In this document: piece after piece, positions 9,172 to 19,255 of the stretch
How the letters are laid out: every line of letters begins with the position of its first letter
How positions within the stretch are numbered: position 1 is the stretch's first letter
From: Thermaerobacter marianensis
Lineage (GTDB): Bacteria > Bacillota > Sulfobacillia > DVGY01
Reading direction: 5' to 3'
Length of the DNA stretch: 39,267 nucleotides
NCBI GenBank assembly: GCA_020724425.1
Contig: DYGY01000022.1
Span: forward strand, 1 to 39,267
Program-made: the position numbers and the translations under genes
The notes under the pieces: model-generated
Told to the model about the DNA's origin: nothing
Seen by the model: the letters and a program-made list of their open reading frames with translations, nothing else
Database searches by the model: none

Positions 9172-10134
9172 CTATTGTATATCCTGATATGACTTAAGTC
9201 CGGCTACACCTTGAGCCTTCACAACTGCTCGCTTTACAGCGATAGCCAGTACTTCAGCAGCCATTGTACCAATAATATTCACACTACCTTCCTTGGTGCC
9301 CGTAGACAAAGCAAAAACAGTATCTCCATCAAACATGGTATGCACAGGCTTAATAGTCCTTGCTAGACCATTCTGAGCCATCTGAGCCACCTTATTAACC
9401 TCTTCCTTGGTCAGTTTAGCATCAGTAGCTATCACAGCAATTGTTGTGTTAACCCCCGCAAAATTGTTACCAATCTCAAAGGAACTCGCCATCACATCAA
9501 TAGTTTTGACAAGCATCCCTGTCATAGGGTTAAGAGCACCAGCAATCATCTGGTTAGTTTCAGGATCATAAACATCACCAAAGGCATTGACAGCCACAAT
9601 AGCCCCGATAGTAACGCCGGAATCCAGTCGTTTGGACGCAGTTCCCAGACCACTTTTCATGGCATAACCAGGTCCAAAAAACTTACCTACAGTAGCTCCT
9701 GTACCGGCACCAACATTACCTTCTTCCACAGGACCACTAATTGCCAATCCAGCTGCTTCATAGCCCATATTAAGATCAGGTCTGACCTTGGGGTCACCAA
9801 TGGCTAGATCAAATAGAATAGCTGCTGGTACTATCGGTACTCTAGCAACCCCCACATCAAACCCGATCCCCTGTTCCTCTAGATATTTCATAACCCCACT
9901 GGCAGCATCCAAACCATAAGCACTACCACCAGCTAACAGAACCCCATGAACTCTATCCACAAGAGTGCCCGGTCTTAAAAGATCTGTCTCCCTAGTCCCA
10001 GGAGCAGCACCTCTAACATCAACCCCACCAACAGCTCCATCCTCACACAGAATAACTGTACAACCTGTCAGCGCAGACTCATTGGTTACCTGTCCCACCT
10101 TTATTCCCGGCACATCAGTGATATTTCCAAACAC
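9172..10134 (-). CDS. P1 (S58) family aminopeptidase / NylC-like amidase
   Basis: The protein belongs to the DmpA/NylC group of N-terminal-nucleophile hydrolases, which cut themselves into two chains and then act as aminopeptidases or amidases. Landmarks, numbered from the GTG start, are ITDVPGIKVGQ at the N-terminus, LLAGGSAYGLDAASGV (about 66-81), VGAGTGATVGK (about 141-151), and GVNTTIAVIATDAKLT near 227-242. In that last motif the predicted self-cleavage falls between Asn and Thr (about 229/230), making the Thr the nucleophile. The GTG at 10134 is preferred because GGGGGG sits seven bases upstream; a TTG further out at 10152 overlaps that site. Length 320 residues. The substrate is unknown. 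It is monocistronic between the panT-like promoter and a divergent gene. Confidence 0.88.
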   Translation of the reverse strand: MFGNITDVPGIKVGQVTNESALTGCTVILCEDGAVGGVDVRGAAPGTRETDLLRPGTLVDRVHGVLLAGGSAYGLDAASGVMKYLEEQGIGFDVGVARVPIVPAAILFDLAIGDPKVRPDLNMGYEAAGLAISGPVEEGNVGAGTGATVGKFFGPGYAMKSGLGTASKRLDSGVTIGAIVAVNAFGDVYDPETNQMIAGALNPMTGMLVKTIDVMASSFEIGNNFAGVNTTIAVIATDAKLTKEEVNKVAQMAQNGLARTIKPVHTMFDGDTVFALSTGTKEGSVNIIGTMAAEVLAIAVKRAVVKAQGVAGLKSYQDIQ

Positions 10135-10246
10135 GGTCAATCCCCCCGTCAAATATCATTAGACTATATTTCTTAACAGACAAACAATTTTCCTTTTCCT
10201 AGTGTTATCCTTAAGACTCCCGGGTAACCTAAAACGAGGTGATAAA

Positions 10247-10447
10247 ATGACAAGAATACTATGTGCAGCAACCAACTGCAAAAACAATGAAGGAGGTACT
10301 TGTAGCGAAGATGAGATAGTCTTCTCCTTTATCTCTGATAGTGATGAAGACCTCCACTGTGCCTATTATACCGAAGATGATGATGCGGAGTTTAATGAAG
10401 CAGACGATCTCCCCTGGGATGCCGGTCCTTGGGAAGACCCATATTGA
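10247..10447 (+). CDS. Small cysteine protein with a DUF1540 domain
   Basis: This 66-residue protein has the DUF1540 pattern in its first third: CAATNCKNNEGGTC, giving three cysteines in spaced positions, with a fourth in LHCAYY near residue 38. The four cysteines suggest a small metal-binding or disulphide unit. The second half is strongly acidic (TEDDDAEFNEADDLPW) and ends in a Trp/Pro-rich tail. DUF1540 proteins are common in spore formers and no function is established. The ATG is preceded by GAGGTGAT at ideal spacing. It is divergent from the P1 peptidase gene and is followed at once by the fhs terminator hairpin. There is no signal peptide, so it is probably cytosolic. Confidence 0.82.
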   Translation: MTRILCAATNCKNNEGGTCSEDEIVFSFISDSDEDLHCAYYTEDDDAEFNEADDLPWDAGPWEDPY

Positions 10448-10450
10448 AAA

Positions 10451-10476
10451 GACCCTGCAGAATCACCTGCAGGGTC
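10451..10476 (-). terminator. Terminator of the hut-fhs operon
   Basis: A perfect 10-bp stem, GACCCTGCAG (10451-10460) with CTGCAGGGTC (10467-10476), has a six-base loop and is followed on the minus strand by TTTT, eight bases past the fhs stop. It also lies just past the stop of the plus-strand DUF1540 gene and may serve both. Confidence 0.85.
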
Positions 10477-10483
10477 TCCATTC

Positions 10484-12169
10484 TTAGAACAAACCGCTAA
10501 TCTTTCCATCCTCATCAATATCAATATTCTCTGCAGCAGGTCTCTTGGGCAAACCAGGCATGGTCATAATCTCACCTGTCAATGCTACCAAAAACCCTGC
10601 ACCAGCAGACGGAGTTATATCCTTAACAGTTATCTTAAAGCCACTGGGTCTGCCTAAAAGCTCAGGATTATCTGAGAAAGAATATTGAGTCTTGGCCATA
10701 CAGATAGGCATCTTATCCAAGCCATGTTTTTCAAAGTTACGAATTGCTCTTAGAGCCTCAGCGGTATACTCGACACCATCAGCACCATAGATCTCTTTAG
10801 CAATGGTCTCAATTTTCTCCTTGATACTCTGTTCAGTATCATAGATTGGTCTGTATTCAGCTTTACCCTCTTCAATTACCTTAACAACGGCTTTGGCTAA
10901 CTCAACACCACCTTCGCCACCCTTGGCAAAGACATCAGATAAAGCGACAGGAACACCCAGCTCTTCAACTTTTCTTCTCACCAAATCAAGTTCAGCCTGA
11001 CTATCAGTGGGGAAGCGGTTAATGGCGACTACCGGTGGTACCCCAAACTTCTTAACATTCTCCACGTGTTTCTCTAAATTAGCAAAACCTTTTTCAAGAG
11101 CTACTAAATCCTCTTCTCCCAGGTTCTTTTTATCAACTCCACCATGAAGTTTTAATGCCCTGACGGTGGCAACTACCACAGTTGCTTCAGGCTTAAGATT
11201 ACCAAAACGGCTGACAATATCAAAGAACTTTTCAGCACCTAAGTCAGCGCCAAAGCCTGCCTCAGTTACCACATAGTCAGCCATCTTCAAAGATAGCTTG
11301 GTAGCCATCAAGCTATTGGCTCCATGAGCAATATTAGCAAAAGGACCCCCATGAACAAAAGCAGGAGTATTCTCTAAGGTTTGAACCAGGTTAGGTTTAA
11401 TAGCATCCTTCAACAAGGCTGCCATAGCACCCTGAGCATTCAAATCCCCTGCAGTCACCGGCTGACGATCATAGGTATAGCCGATAACAATCTTACTCAA
11501 TCTCTCTTTTAAGTCACTAATACTATCAGACAAACAGAGAATAGCCATAACCTCAGAAGCCACTGAAATCATGTAGTGATCCTCTCTTGGTACGCCACCA
11601 TTGATACCACCAAGGCCAACCACAATATTCCTTAAAGCTCTATCATTCATATCAACTACACGCTTAAAGATAATTCTCCTAGGATCAATTCCCAGTTCAT
11701 TACCCTGCTGTAGATGATTATCAATTATGGCTGATAAAAGGTTGTTAGCCGCAGAAATTGCATGAAGATCACCGGTGAAATGAAGGTTAATATCCTCCAT
11801 CGGTACAATCTGGGCATAACCCCCACCGGCAGCACCACCTTTAACACCCATACAGGGTCCTAAAGAAGGTTCTCTTAAAGCAACAATAGTTTGCTTATTA
11901 ATCTTATTCATTCCCATCGCTAAACCAACCGATGTGGTAGTTTTACCTTCACCAGCAGCAGTAGGGCTAATAGCTGTAACCAGAATCAAATGACCATCAG
12001 GACGGTCCTCTAACCTTTTAATTACATCAAGATTCACCTTAGCCTTGTAACGACCATATAAATCAATGTCATCCTCACTAAGACCTATTTCCTTAGCAAT
12101 CTCGATAATCGGTTTCATCTTCGCCTCTTGAGCAATTTCAATATCTGACTTCACTTTTCTCATCTCCAT
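10484..12169 (-). CDS. fhs: Formate-tetrahydrofolate ligase
   Basis: Fhs links formate and tetrahydrofolate with ATP to give 10-formyl-THF and can run in reverse to make ATP. The 561 residues are the normal length. The nucleotide loop [16 protein letters not shown] lies at about 68-83, followed by [22 protein letters not shown] and HFTGDLHAI, both diagnostic of the family, and by [11 protein letters not shown]. The start is ATG at 12169; ATG at 12163 and a nearby GTG are alternatives, as the ribosome binding site here is poorly placed. It is the last gene of the histidine cluster, five bases after fchA. In this setting the reverse, ATP-forming direction is the likely role when histidine is fermented. 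Confidence 0.98.
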   Translation of the reverse strand: MEMRKVKSDIEIAQEAKMKPIIEIAKEIGLSEDDIDLYGRYKAKVNLDVIKRLEDRPDGHLILVTAISPTAAGEGKTTTSVGLAMGMNKINKQTIVALREPSLGPCMGVKGGAAGGGYAQIVPMEDINLHFTGDLHAISAANNLLSAIIDNHLQQGNELGIDPRRIIFKRVVDMNDRALRNIVVGLGGINGGVPREDHYMISVASEVMAILCLSDSISDLKERLSKIVIGYTYDRQPVTAGDLNAQGAMAALLKDAIKPNLVQTLENTPAFVHGGPFANIAHGANSLMATKLSLKMADYVVTEAGFGADLGAEKFFDIVSRFGNLKPEATVVVATVRALKLHGGVDKKNLGEEDLVALEKGFANLEKHVENVKKFGVPPVVAINRFPTDSQAELDLVRRKVEELGVPVALSDVFAKGGEGGVELAKAVVKVIEEGKAEYRPIYDTEQSIKEKIETIAKEIYGADGVEYTAEALRAIRNFEKHGLDKMPICMAKTQYSFSDNPELLGRPSGFKITVKDITPSAGAGFLVALTGEIMTMPGLPKRPAAENIDIDEDGKISGLF

Positions 12170-12174
12170 TCAAG

Positions 12175-12801
12175 CTAATTTACCCTATCCTTGACATAGC
12201 TGAGTACCTCTTGATAATCAGAATCTACCTTCTCTCTTAAAAGAGAAACCTCTTCCTTAAACCTCTTTGCCTCTGTTTTGGGCAAATAGGGTAGATTCGT
12301 CAATACGTTTAGCATACCCCCTTCCACTGCAGCATAAGCGGTAAGTGCAGCAACCCCGGCATCACTAGTAGCATTCACATTACCCTTCAGTGCTACCTCC
12401 TTAGCTAAGGCAAGCAATTGCTGCCCAATACGTGCTGTCTCTAAAGGCACTAAAGCTGCTTTCACAAAAGCTTCAGCTATCAGTTCTTCATACTTATCAC
12501 TATCTGTCTCTGCTGCTTCTCTTTTTGCTTTATAAGCAGCCATAACACCATCAAAAGCCTTAACATCCTCATCTGCTAAAGCTAGAGCTTCCCTTCTCAA
12601 AGAAGCAGCCTTCTTCGCTACCTCTTCCATTTCAGTGTGTACCTCAACATACTTTTTCCTGCCGATAGTTAGGTTTGCTACCATCTCAACTAACCCAGCT
12701 GCAGTAGCGGCAGATAACGCTGCAGCTGCTCCACCTCCAGGTGTGGCATCTCCTCCAGCCAACTTATCAAGAAACTCTTCTATTTTCATTTCTTTAATCA
12801 A
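12175..12801 (-). CDS. fchA: Formimidoyltetrahydrofolate cyclodeaminase
   Basis: The 208-residue, all-helical protein belongs to the FTCD_C family, which releases ammonia from 5-formimino-THF to give 5,10-methenyl-THF; some members also act as methenyl-THF cyclohydrolases. Landmarks are the Gly-rich LAGGDATPGGGAAAALSAA (about 14-32) near the N-terminus, VANLTIGRKKY, and VALKGNVNATSDAGVAAL near 135-153. The start is TTG at 12801, six bases past GAGGTGA; an internal ATG lies four codons on. It sits 11 bases after hutI and five before fhs, joining histidine breakdown to the one-carbon pool. If it also has cyclohydrolase activity it would close the gap to Fhs. Confidence 0.93.
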   Translation of the reverse strand: MIKEMKIEEFLDKLAGGDATPGGGAAAALSAATAAGLVEMVANLTIGRKKYVEVHTEMEEVAKKAASLRREALALADEDVKAFDGVMAAYKAKREAAETDSDKYEELIAEAFVKAALVPLETARIGQQLLALAKEVALKGNVNATSDAGVAALTAYAAVEGGMLNVLTNLPYLPKTEAKRFKEEVSLLREKVDSDYQEVLSYVKDRVN

Positions 12802-12812
12802 TTCTTCTCACC

Positions 12813-14081
12813 TCAATTGTGATTAACTATCTGTCCATTCTTAACCTTTAGGATACCCTTCTTATATACCGAATCTACCAATTGACTGCCAGCCCGATAA
12901 AAGATATGCCTATAATCAGGTGCCTTAAGGATAACTAAATCAGCCTGTTTTCCTGTATCAAGACTTCCTACCTCACTAGCCACATCCAGTGAATATGCTG
13001 CATTTAAGGTTGCAGCTATCAAAGCCTCTTCAGGCAGTAAATCATACTGCAAGACACCTAAAGCCATCACAAACAGCATATTCCCGGTGGGACAGGTACC
13101 CGGATTATAGTCTGACCCTAATGCCAAGGGCACCCCTGCTTCAATAAAGCGTCTAGGAGACTCATATCCCCTTTTCTTTAGAAAAAAGCTAGTACCTGGC
13201 AAGAGGGTGCCGATGACATTTGCTTTAGCCATAGCCCTAACACCCTCTGGAGAAGCAAAAAGAAGATGATCAGCAGATAAAGCCCTTAACTCTGCGGCAA
13301 CCTCAGCACCACCAGAAGCAACAAGCTCATCAGCATGGAGTCTGGCCTTTAAACCATACTCTTTAGCTTTTCCTAAAAGCTCTTCACTCTCCTTAGCTGT
13401 AAAAACACCTTGCTCACAGAAGATATCAGCAAAGTCTGCCAACTCTTGCTCTGCTACCAGAGGCAAAACCTCTGTCATTAAATACTCCAGATACTCTTTC
13501 TGTTTTCCTCTAAACTCAACAGGCACTGCATGAGCTCCTAAGAAAGTGGTTTTAATATCCAGACAGTGCCTCCTACCGGCCTCCTTAGCAACCCGTAGCA
13601 TCTTCAGTTCAGTTTCTCTATCCAGCCCATAACCACTCTTAATCTCAACAGTAGTGGTACCTGTAAGCAAGATCTCATCCATCCTATTTAAGGTGCCTAG
13701 AAGAAGATCCTCCTCACTAGCTTCCCTGGTTCTTCTAACCGTATCAAGAATTCCGCCACCTTGAGCCAAGATATCCATATAAGAAGCTCCAGAAAGTCTT
13801 AAGGCAAACTCCTCTGCCCGCCAACCAGCAAATACCAGATGAGTATGAGGATCAACCAGTCCGGGTATCAAAGCCTTTCCTGAAGCATCATGAATTTCTG
13901 TATTAGAATCACAATACTCCCTACCATCACCCCTGCCAATGGCCAAAACCCTACCATCCTTAATAGCCACATAGGCATCTTCTAAAACCATGACCTTTGC
14001 TTGTCCCTCACCTTTAAGCGGAGACTTCTTGTCCACTGCAGAAACAACCTGACCGGCCCTAATTAGGATATCAGCCTTCAT
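12813..14081 (-). CDS. hutI: Imidazolonepropionase
   Basis: HutI hydrolyses 4-imidazolone-5-propionate to N-formimino-L-glutamate, the third step of histidine breakdown. It is an amidohydrolase-superfamily enzyme: the metal-binding HxH is in LVDPHTHLVFAGWR (H79, H81 from the chosen start), followed by KSGYGLD, HADELVASGGAE (metal His) and ALGSDYNPGT (metal Asp). The ATG at 14081 is chosen because AGGAG lies seven bases upstream and the family starts at this point; that places it four bases after the ftcD stop. Length 422 residues, typical of the family. It is translationally close to ftcD and belongs to the hut unit. Confidence 0.97.
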   Translation of the reverse strand: MKADILIRAGQVVSAVDKKSPLKGEGQAKVMVLEDAYVAIKDGRVLAIGRGDGREYCDSNTEIHDASGKALIPGLVDPHTHLVFAGWRAEEFALRLSGASYMDILAQGGGILDTVRRTREASEEDLLLGTLNRMDEILLTGTTTVEIKSGYGLDRETELKMLRVAKEAGRRHCLDIKTTFLGAHAVPVEFRGKQKEYLEYLMTEVLPLVAEQELADFADIFCEQGVFTAKESEELLGKAKEYGLKARLHADELVASGGAEVAAELRALSADHLLFASPEGVRAMAKANVIGTLLPGTSFFLKKRGYESPRRFIEAGVPLALGSDYNPGTCPTGNMLFVMALGVLQYDLLPEEALIAATLNAAYSLDVASEVGSLDTGKQADLVILKAPDYRHIFYRAGSQLVDSVYKKGILKVKNGQIVNHN

Positions 14082-14085
14082 TGCC

Positions 14086-14979
14086 TCACTCCTGCCACAA
14101 ACGATTCTCAAGAATCTGATTCTCAGAGAAGTCCTCTAACTGCATATAATATTTCAAAGAATCCACTAAAGCCTGCTGAGGTACAAGACCTATCAACTCA
14201 GTGCCAGAAACCCTGACACCATACCTTCTAGCCTCTGCCTTAATAAGTTCTAATGCTCTATACAGGGGAGTCTTCACATAATTAACCATGTTCATGGACA
14301 CCTGTACCTGCACCCTATCCTCTAAAGCTAAACCAATGGCCTTCACATTACTGAGACCACCACTTGCCTGCCTAACAGACTTGGCTATCTGTTTGGCTAC
14401 CTTGATATCAGCAGTATCGAGATTTACATTAAAGGCCACTAAAGGCATCCTAGCTCCCACAATAGTTGCACCGGCAGTTGGATGCACCCTACTAGGACCA
14501 TAATCTGGCTTCCGGTTCTCAATATTTTCTTTTAACCCCTCATATTCACCTCTTCTAACATCAGCAAGGTTTTTTCTCTCAGGCACCCTTGCAGCCTCTT
14601 CATAGAGATAGACAGGTAAATCTAATTCCTTTGCTAATCTCTCTCCTAAAGCATTAGCCAAGCCAATAGCTTCCTCCATGGAGACATCCTTAATAGGGAT
14701 GAAAGGAATAACATCGACAGCACCCATCCTTGGATGACTCCCCTGATGCTTCTCCATATCAATTAGCTCTACCGCTTTTCTAGCTCCCTGATAAGCTGCC
14801 TCTAATACTGCTTGTGGCTCACCTACAAAGGTAACCACAGCCCGGTTATGATCCCCATCCAAACTGTAATCCAGCAAACGAATACCCTCTACACCCTCAA
14901 TTGCTCCGACAATCTTTTCTACCAGAGTCCTGTCCCTTCCCTCACTAAAGTTAGGGACACATTGAACTAACCGATCCAT
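14086..14979 (-). CDS. ftcD: Glutamate formimidoyltransferase
   Basis: This enzyme moves the formimino group from formiminoglutamate to tetrahydrofolate, leaving glutamate. The 297 residues cover only the transferase part (N-terminal and intermediate subdomains) of the fused mammalian enzyme; the cyclodeaminase is a separate gene here (fchA). Typical segments are VQCVPNFSEGRD at the start, LDYSLDGDHNRAVVTFVG, HPRMGAVDVIPFIPI with its conserved His and Asp, and LVAFNVNLDT. GGGGGGA precedes the ATG. The order hutU, propeller gene, ftcD, hutI, fchA puts the transferase before hutI. The presence of FtcD instead of HutG or HutF shows that the folate route of histidine degradation is used. Confidence 0.96.
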   Translation of the reverse strand: MDRLVQCVPNFSEGRDRTLVEKIVGAIEGVEGIRLLDYSLDGDHNRAVVTFVGEPQAVLEAAYQGARKAVELIDMEKHQGSHPRMGAVDVIPFIPIKDVSMEEAIGLANALGERLAKELDLPVYLYEEAARVPERKNLADVRRGEYEGLKENIENRKPDYGPSRVHPTAGATIVGARMPLVAFNVNLDTADIKVAKQIAKSVRQASGGLSNVKAIGLALEDRVQVQVSMNMVNYVKTPLYRALELIKAEARRYGVRVSGTELIGLVPQQALVDSLKYYMQLEDFSENQILENRLWQE

Positions 14980-14993
14980 CTAATCCCCCCATT

Positions 14994-15992
14994 TCATTTT
15001 TTAACCCATTGCCTCTGGGCAGTTAGTTTCTCTAGATATATACCCTCTTGATTAGTTACCAGGAAATATATATTCCCTTCTTTATCAACAGCACCATATT
15101 CACCAAGAACATGTTCCTCTGACCAAGCTACAGGGATCACATAAAGCACCTCTCCCTTCTTACTTAGGATCAGAATCTGCCCACTACTTCTACCCGGATT
15201 GATAGCCAGATAAATATTTCCCCCATCATCAACCCCAAGAATGCTACAATCCCTTATATATTCAGCACTTTGATAACTAAAACTAACCTTTTTCTCACCA
15301 GAAGAACCGAGTACAGTGATATCCCTAGAAAAAACATCCCTACCTTTAGTCTCTAGATAAATATTATCCTGCAGATCTATAGTGAAACTATTCACAGGTC
15401 TTTGCACAGTCTCAGTAGGCCCTACCAGCAGACTGCCACCTTCTTCTAGCTGGGCTCTATGCAAGACCCTTTCTTCTTCATCATAAGCAACAAGGCTGAC
15501 CTCATAAACCTCATCACTAATGAATACCTGCTTTACATAGATCCTCTTACCAACCTCAATGTTTTCAGCCTGATAGTATGGATGTGTACCTTCACTTTTA
15601 GAGAGTTCTATCCATTCCATAGTCTCTACAGAAAGCACCATATTTGTGCCAAAAGAAAGAGCATAGAGATTCCCCTGCCTGTCAAAAGCCAGTGAACTTA
15701 AGACAGGCTCAGGAGAAAAAGCAAACTGTTCCTGTCTTCCTTCCTCAAGCAAGATAATTCTGCCATTATAGGTATCAGCCAGAGCAATCCTTTTACCATC
15801 AAGACTCACTGCAAAACCCTGGGGGCCATAAGATCTATTAAGAGCTACTTCCTCCCAGGACCAAAAAGAGATATTTTCCCTCTCATAGGAAACTAAAGGT
15901 TCATATAAACCTAACCCAAGCAAGCCAGCAAAAATCAATACCGCCAAAACAACAAGGAACCACCGGGTAGAACGAAGACTCAAAATATACAT
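14994..15992 (-). CDS. Membrane-anchored beta-propeller (NHL-like) protein, function unknown
   Basis: The 332 residues begin with a basic stretch and one hydrophobic helix (about 11-31, WFLVVLAVLIFAGLLGLGL) with no lipobox or clear cleavage site, so the rest is probably anchored outside the membrane. The body has about five spaced repeats ending in a pattern like 'GNLYAL', 'NIYLET', 'GNIYLAI' and 'GNIYFLV', each after a D-x-x-G or D-x-x-D turn, as in NHL or SBBP-type propeller blades. No catalytic motif stands out. It lies 14 bases before ftcD and 41 bases after hutU, inside the histidine operon. AGGAGG is 11 bases before the ATG. The family name and any link to histidine use are inference. 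Confidence 0.6.
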   Translation of the reverse strand: MYILSLRSTRWFLVVLAVLIFAGLLGLGLYEPLVSYERENISFWSWEEVALNRSYGPQGFAVSLDGKRIALADTYNGRIILLEEGRQEQFAFSPEPVLSSLAFDRQGNLYALSFGTNMVLSVETMEWIELSKSEGTHPYYQAENIEVGKRIYVKQVFISDEVYEVSLVAYDEEERVLHRAQLEEGGSLLVGPTETVQRPVNSFTIDLQDNIYLETKGRDVFSRDITVLGSSGEKKVSFSYQSAEYIRDCSILGVDDGGNIYLAINPGRSSGQILILSKKGEVLYVIPVAWSEEHVLGEYGAVDKEGNIYFLVTNQEGIYLEKLTAQRQWVKK

Positions 15993-16033
15993 AGGGAACC
16001 ACTCCTCCTGTCCCCCCAGTTCTCCCTACATTC

Positions 16034-17677
16034 TTAATCCATCATCGGCACTTTAATTCCATGTTTCTTGGCTGTTGCCTTAGCAATATCATAACCGGCA
16101 TCCACATGACGGATAACACCCATACCAGGATCAGTAACTAGTACCTTGCTTAACTTCTCTTGAGCCAAATCAGTACCATCAGCAACCACTACCATACCAG
16201 CATGAATAGAATAGCCAATGCCGACACCTCCACCATGATGGACAGAAACCCAGCTAGCGCCAGCTGCAGTATTAACTAATGCATTCAAGATAGGCCAATC
16301 AGCAATAGCGTCACTACCATCCTTCATTGCCTCGGTCTCTCTATTTGGTGAAGCAACAGAACCACTATCAAGATGGTCCCTACCAATAACGATGGGTGCC
16401 TTAAGCTCACCCTTACGTACCATTTCATTGAAGATAAGACCCATCTTATCCCTCTCAGCATAGCCAAGCCAGCAGATACGGGCAGGTAGACCCTGAAATG
16501 GTATTTTCTCCTGAGCTAACTTAATCCATCTCGCTAAAGACTCATCCTCAGGAAACTCTCTTAAAATAGCCGCATCCGTCTTATAGATATCCTCAGGATC
16601 ACCAGAAAGAGCAGCCCAACGGAAAGGCCCCTTGCCCTCTTCAAAAAGAGGTCTGATATATGCAGGCACAAACCCTGGGTACCTGAAAGCATCCTTAATA
16701 CCTGCCTTTTCTGCCTGAGCCCTCAAGTTATTACCATAATCAAAGACAATAGCTCCAGCATCAAGGAAATCTAACATGGCCTGAGTATGAACTGCCATAC
16801 TCTCCATTGATTTTTCAATATATTCTTCAGGGTTCTCAGTTCTTAACTTCAAAGCAGCCTCAAAACTCATACCCCTAGGTACATAACCATTTAAGGCATC
16901 ATGGGCAGAGGTTTGATCAGTAACCACATCAGGAATAATGCCTCTTCTTAAAAGCTCAGGGTGTACTTCAGCAGCATTACCTAGAAGAGCTACAGAGATG
17001 GGATTGCCTTCTTCCTTGGCTTTCAGAACTAGCTTGATTGCCTCATCAAGGTCTTCAACCATCACATCCACAAAACCCTTGTCAAGCCTCTTCTTAATCC
17101 GTTCTCGATCAACCTCAACAATCAGACCAACACCCTCGTTCATGGTAATAGCCAATGGTTGAGCACCACCCATACCGCCTAAACCTGCAGTTAAAATCAA
17201 CTTATGCTTCAAACTACCACCAAAACGCTGCCTAGCTAACTCTGCTAAAGTCTCATAGGTGCCCTGGATAATTCCCTGGGTACCAATATAAATCCAGCTA
17301 CCTGCAGTCATTTGACCATACATCATTAAACCTTTACGCTCTAGTTCCCTAAAATTCTCCCAAGTAGCCCAGGCAGGTACCAGCAAGGAATTAGCAAGAA
17401 GAACCCGGGGAGATCTCTCATGAGTCCTAAAGATCCCTACCGGCTTACCCGATTGAATCAAAAGAGTTTCATCATTCTCAAGTTCTTTTAGAGACCTAAC
17501 AATGGCCTCATAGGCTTCCCAGTTTCTTGCTGCCTTGCCACTTCCACCATAGACCACTAACTGATCAGGATCTTCAGCCACATCAGGATCCAGATTATTC
17601 ATTAGCATCCTCAAAGCTGCTTCCTGTTGCCATCCCTTGGTCTCCAATTCTGTCCCTCTAGTAGCCCTAATTACCAT
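16034..17677 (-). CDS. hutU: Urocanate hydratase
   Basis: HutU adds water to urocanate to form imidazolone propionate, using tightly bound NAD+ as an electrophile. The 547 residues match the normal length. Typical parts are [31 protein letters not shown], the NAD-binding [15 protein letters not shown] (about 165-180), [14 protein letters not shown], the cysteine-containing [14 protein letters not shown], and [14 protein letters not shown]. The ATG at 17677 (or a TTG one codon earlier) lies inside the 3' end of hutH: hutH stops at 17667, so the genes overlap by about 11 bases and are probably translationally coupled, with AGGAGG inside hutH as the binding site. Confidence 0.98.
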   Translation of the reverse strand: MVIRATRGTELETKGWQQEAALRMLMNNLDPDVAEDPDQLVVYGGSGKAARNWEAYEAIVRSLKELENDETLLIQSGKPVGIFRTHERSPRVLLANSLLVPAWATWENFRELERKGLMMYGQMTAGSWIYIGTQGIIQGTYETLAELARQRFGGSLKHKLILTAGLGGMGGAQPLAITMNEGVGLIVEVDRERIKKRLDKGFVDVMVEDLDEAIKLVLKAKEEGNPISVALLGNAAEVHPELLRRGIIPDVVTDQTSAHDALNGYVPRGMSFEAALKLRTENPEEYIEKSMESMAVHTQAMLDFLDAGAIVFDYGNNLRAQAEKAGIKDAFRYPGFVPAYIRPLFEEGKGPFRWAALSGDPEDIYKTDAAILREFPEDESLARWIKLAQEKIPFQGLPARICWLGYAERDKMGLIFNEMVRKGELKAPIVIGRDHLDSGSVASPNRETEAMKDGSDAIADWPILNALVNTAAGASWVSVHHGGGVGIGYSIHAGMVVVADGTDLAQEKLSKVLVTDPGMGVIRHVDAGYDIAKATAKKHGIKVPMMD

Positions 17678-19226
17678 CAAACTCTTCCTCCTCTAACACC
17701 AATATTCTTTTCTCTAGCTCTCCCTCTAGCAAAGACTCAGCAAGCCTCTGCACCTCATCAGCCAGTGATCGATCCTTACCCACAAAAGAGCTATATTCCC
17801 TAACAAAGTCATAAACAATCCGGCTACCTTTACCTAAGCCATCCACATCTCTAAAATCCACTGCCTGAGCTGCAGCCAGAAGCTCAATACTGATAACATG
17901 AGAAACATTAGTACATATCTGATAGGCCTTCCTAGCAGCAATAGTCCCCATACTAACATGGTCTTCTTGATTAGCAGAGGAAGGAATAGAGTCAACACTT
18001 GCCGGTGAAGATAAAACCTTATTCTCAGAGACAAGACTCGCAGCAGTGTACTGACCAATCATGAACCCCGAGTTTAAACCTCCCTCTCTAGTTAAAAAAG
18101 CTGGCAAACCACTCAAAGAAGGATTCACTAAGCGTTCAATCCTTCTTTCAGACATATTCCCCAGCTCAGCAATAGCAATACCCAAAAAATCCAATGATAT
18201 GGCCAAAGGTTGTCCATGAAAATTACCACCTGAAAGAACCTCATCGGCAAAAATCAAAGGATTATCAGTAGCGGAATTCATCTCAATTAGAACCTTGTCT
18301 TCTATGTAGCCTAAAGCATCAGCTGTTGCCCCCAAAACCTGAGGAATACAGCGTAAAGTATAGGGGTCCTGAACCCGAAGTTCCCCAGGTTCACTAACAA
18401 GAGAACTCCCCTCCAAAAGCTTTAACATATTTAATGCAACCTGCTTCTGCCCAGAATGAGGTCTAACAGCCATAATCTTTTCATCAAAGGCTTTAGGGAT
18501 ACCCCTCAAAGCCTCCATGCTTAACGCAGCAGCACCTTCAGCAGCTGATAAGAGATACCTAGCTCTCATTAGCGAGAAAGCGCCTATAGCCGTCATAACC
18601 TGAGTACCATTTATAAGAGCTAAACCTTCTTTAGCCTGTAACTTCAGAGGAACTATATTGGCCCTTTTTAAAGCCTCAGCACCCGGTAAAAGATCACCCT
18701 GATACCAGGCTTTTCCTTCACCCATTAAAACCAGTGCCATATGTGCTAGGGGAGCCAGATCCCCACTTGCCCCTAGAGAACCTTGAGAGGGTATATATGG
18801 ATGTACCCCCCTATTAATCAATTCTAAAAGAGTATCTACAAGAACAACCCTAACACCTGAGTAACCCTTGGTCAAAGCATTAGCCCTTAATACCATTACA
18901 GCCCTAACAATCTCTTCAGACAAAGCCTCACCAACACCAATAGCATGACTCCTGATTAGATTCTCCTGTAATTCCTCTATTTGATTAGCAGATACCACCG
19001 TATCAGCAAACTTGCCAAAACCAGTAGTTACTCCATAAACCACCTGACCCTCACTAATATACTTCTCTACCAAAACCCTGCTTTCTTGGATTCTCTGCCT
19101 GGCCTCTAAAGCCAGTTCAACCTTTTCTCCCTTCGCTACAGCCATAAGTTCTAGAAAAGTCAAAGAACTACCATCAATCGTTAAAGCCACTGTTTCTCCC
19201 CCAATCCCAGTCTTCTGCCAGTCCAT
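17667..19226 (-). CDS. hutH: Histidine ammonia-lyase
   Basis: HutH removes ammonia from histidine to give trans-urocanate. The 519 residues contain the self-forming MIO cofactor triad Ala153-Ser154-Gly155 in [18 protein letters not shown] and the catalytic Tyr64 in [12 protein letters not shown]. Further family motifs are [28 protein letters not shown] and [12 protein letters not shown]. The ATG is preceded by AGAGGA at close spacing. It is the first hut gene and lies 29 bases after the M16-protease gene ymfH; no strong promoter was seen in that gap, so it may be read from the pcnB-ymfFH transcript or from an undetected promoter. No hut regulator gene lies in the window. Confidence 0.98.
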   Translation of the reverse strand: MDWQKTGIGGETVALTIDGSSLTFLELMAVAKGEKVELALEARQRIQESRVLVEKYISEGQVVYGVTTGFGKFADTVVSANQIEELQENLIRSHAIGVGEALSEEIVRAVMVLRANALTKGYSGVRVVLVDTLLELINRGVHPYIPSQGSLGASGDLAPLAHMALVLMGEGKAWYQGDLLPGAEALKRANIVPLKLQAKEGLALINGTQVMTAIGAFSLMRARYLLSAAEGAAALSMEALRGIPKAFDEKIMAVRPHSGQKQVALNMLKLLEGSSLVSEPGELRVQDPYTLRCIPQVLGATADALGYIEDKVLIEMNSATDNPLIFADEVLSGGNFHGQPLAISLDFLGIAIAELGNMSERRIERLVNPSLSGLPAFLTREGGLNSGFMIGQYTAASLVSENKVLSSPASVDSIPSSANQEDHVSMGTIAARKAYQICTNVSHVISIELLAAAQAVDFRDVDGLGKGSRIVYDFVREYSSFVGKDRSLADEVQRLAESLLEGELEKRILVLEEEEFDGN

Positions 19227-19255
19227 ATGTTCCTCTTAGAAGAAAAAAATCCTGC

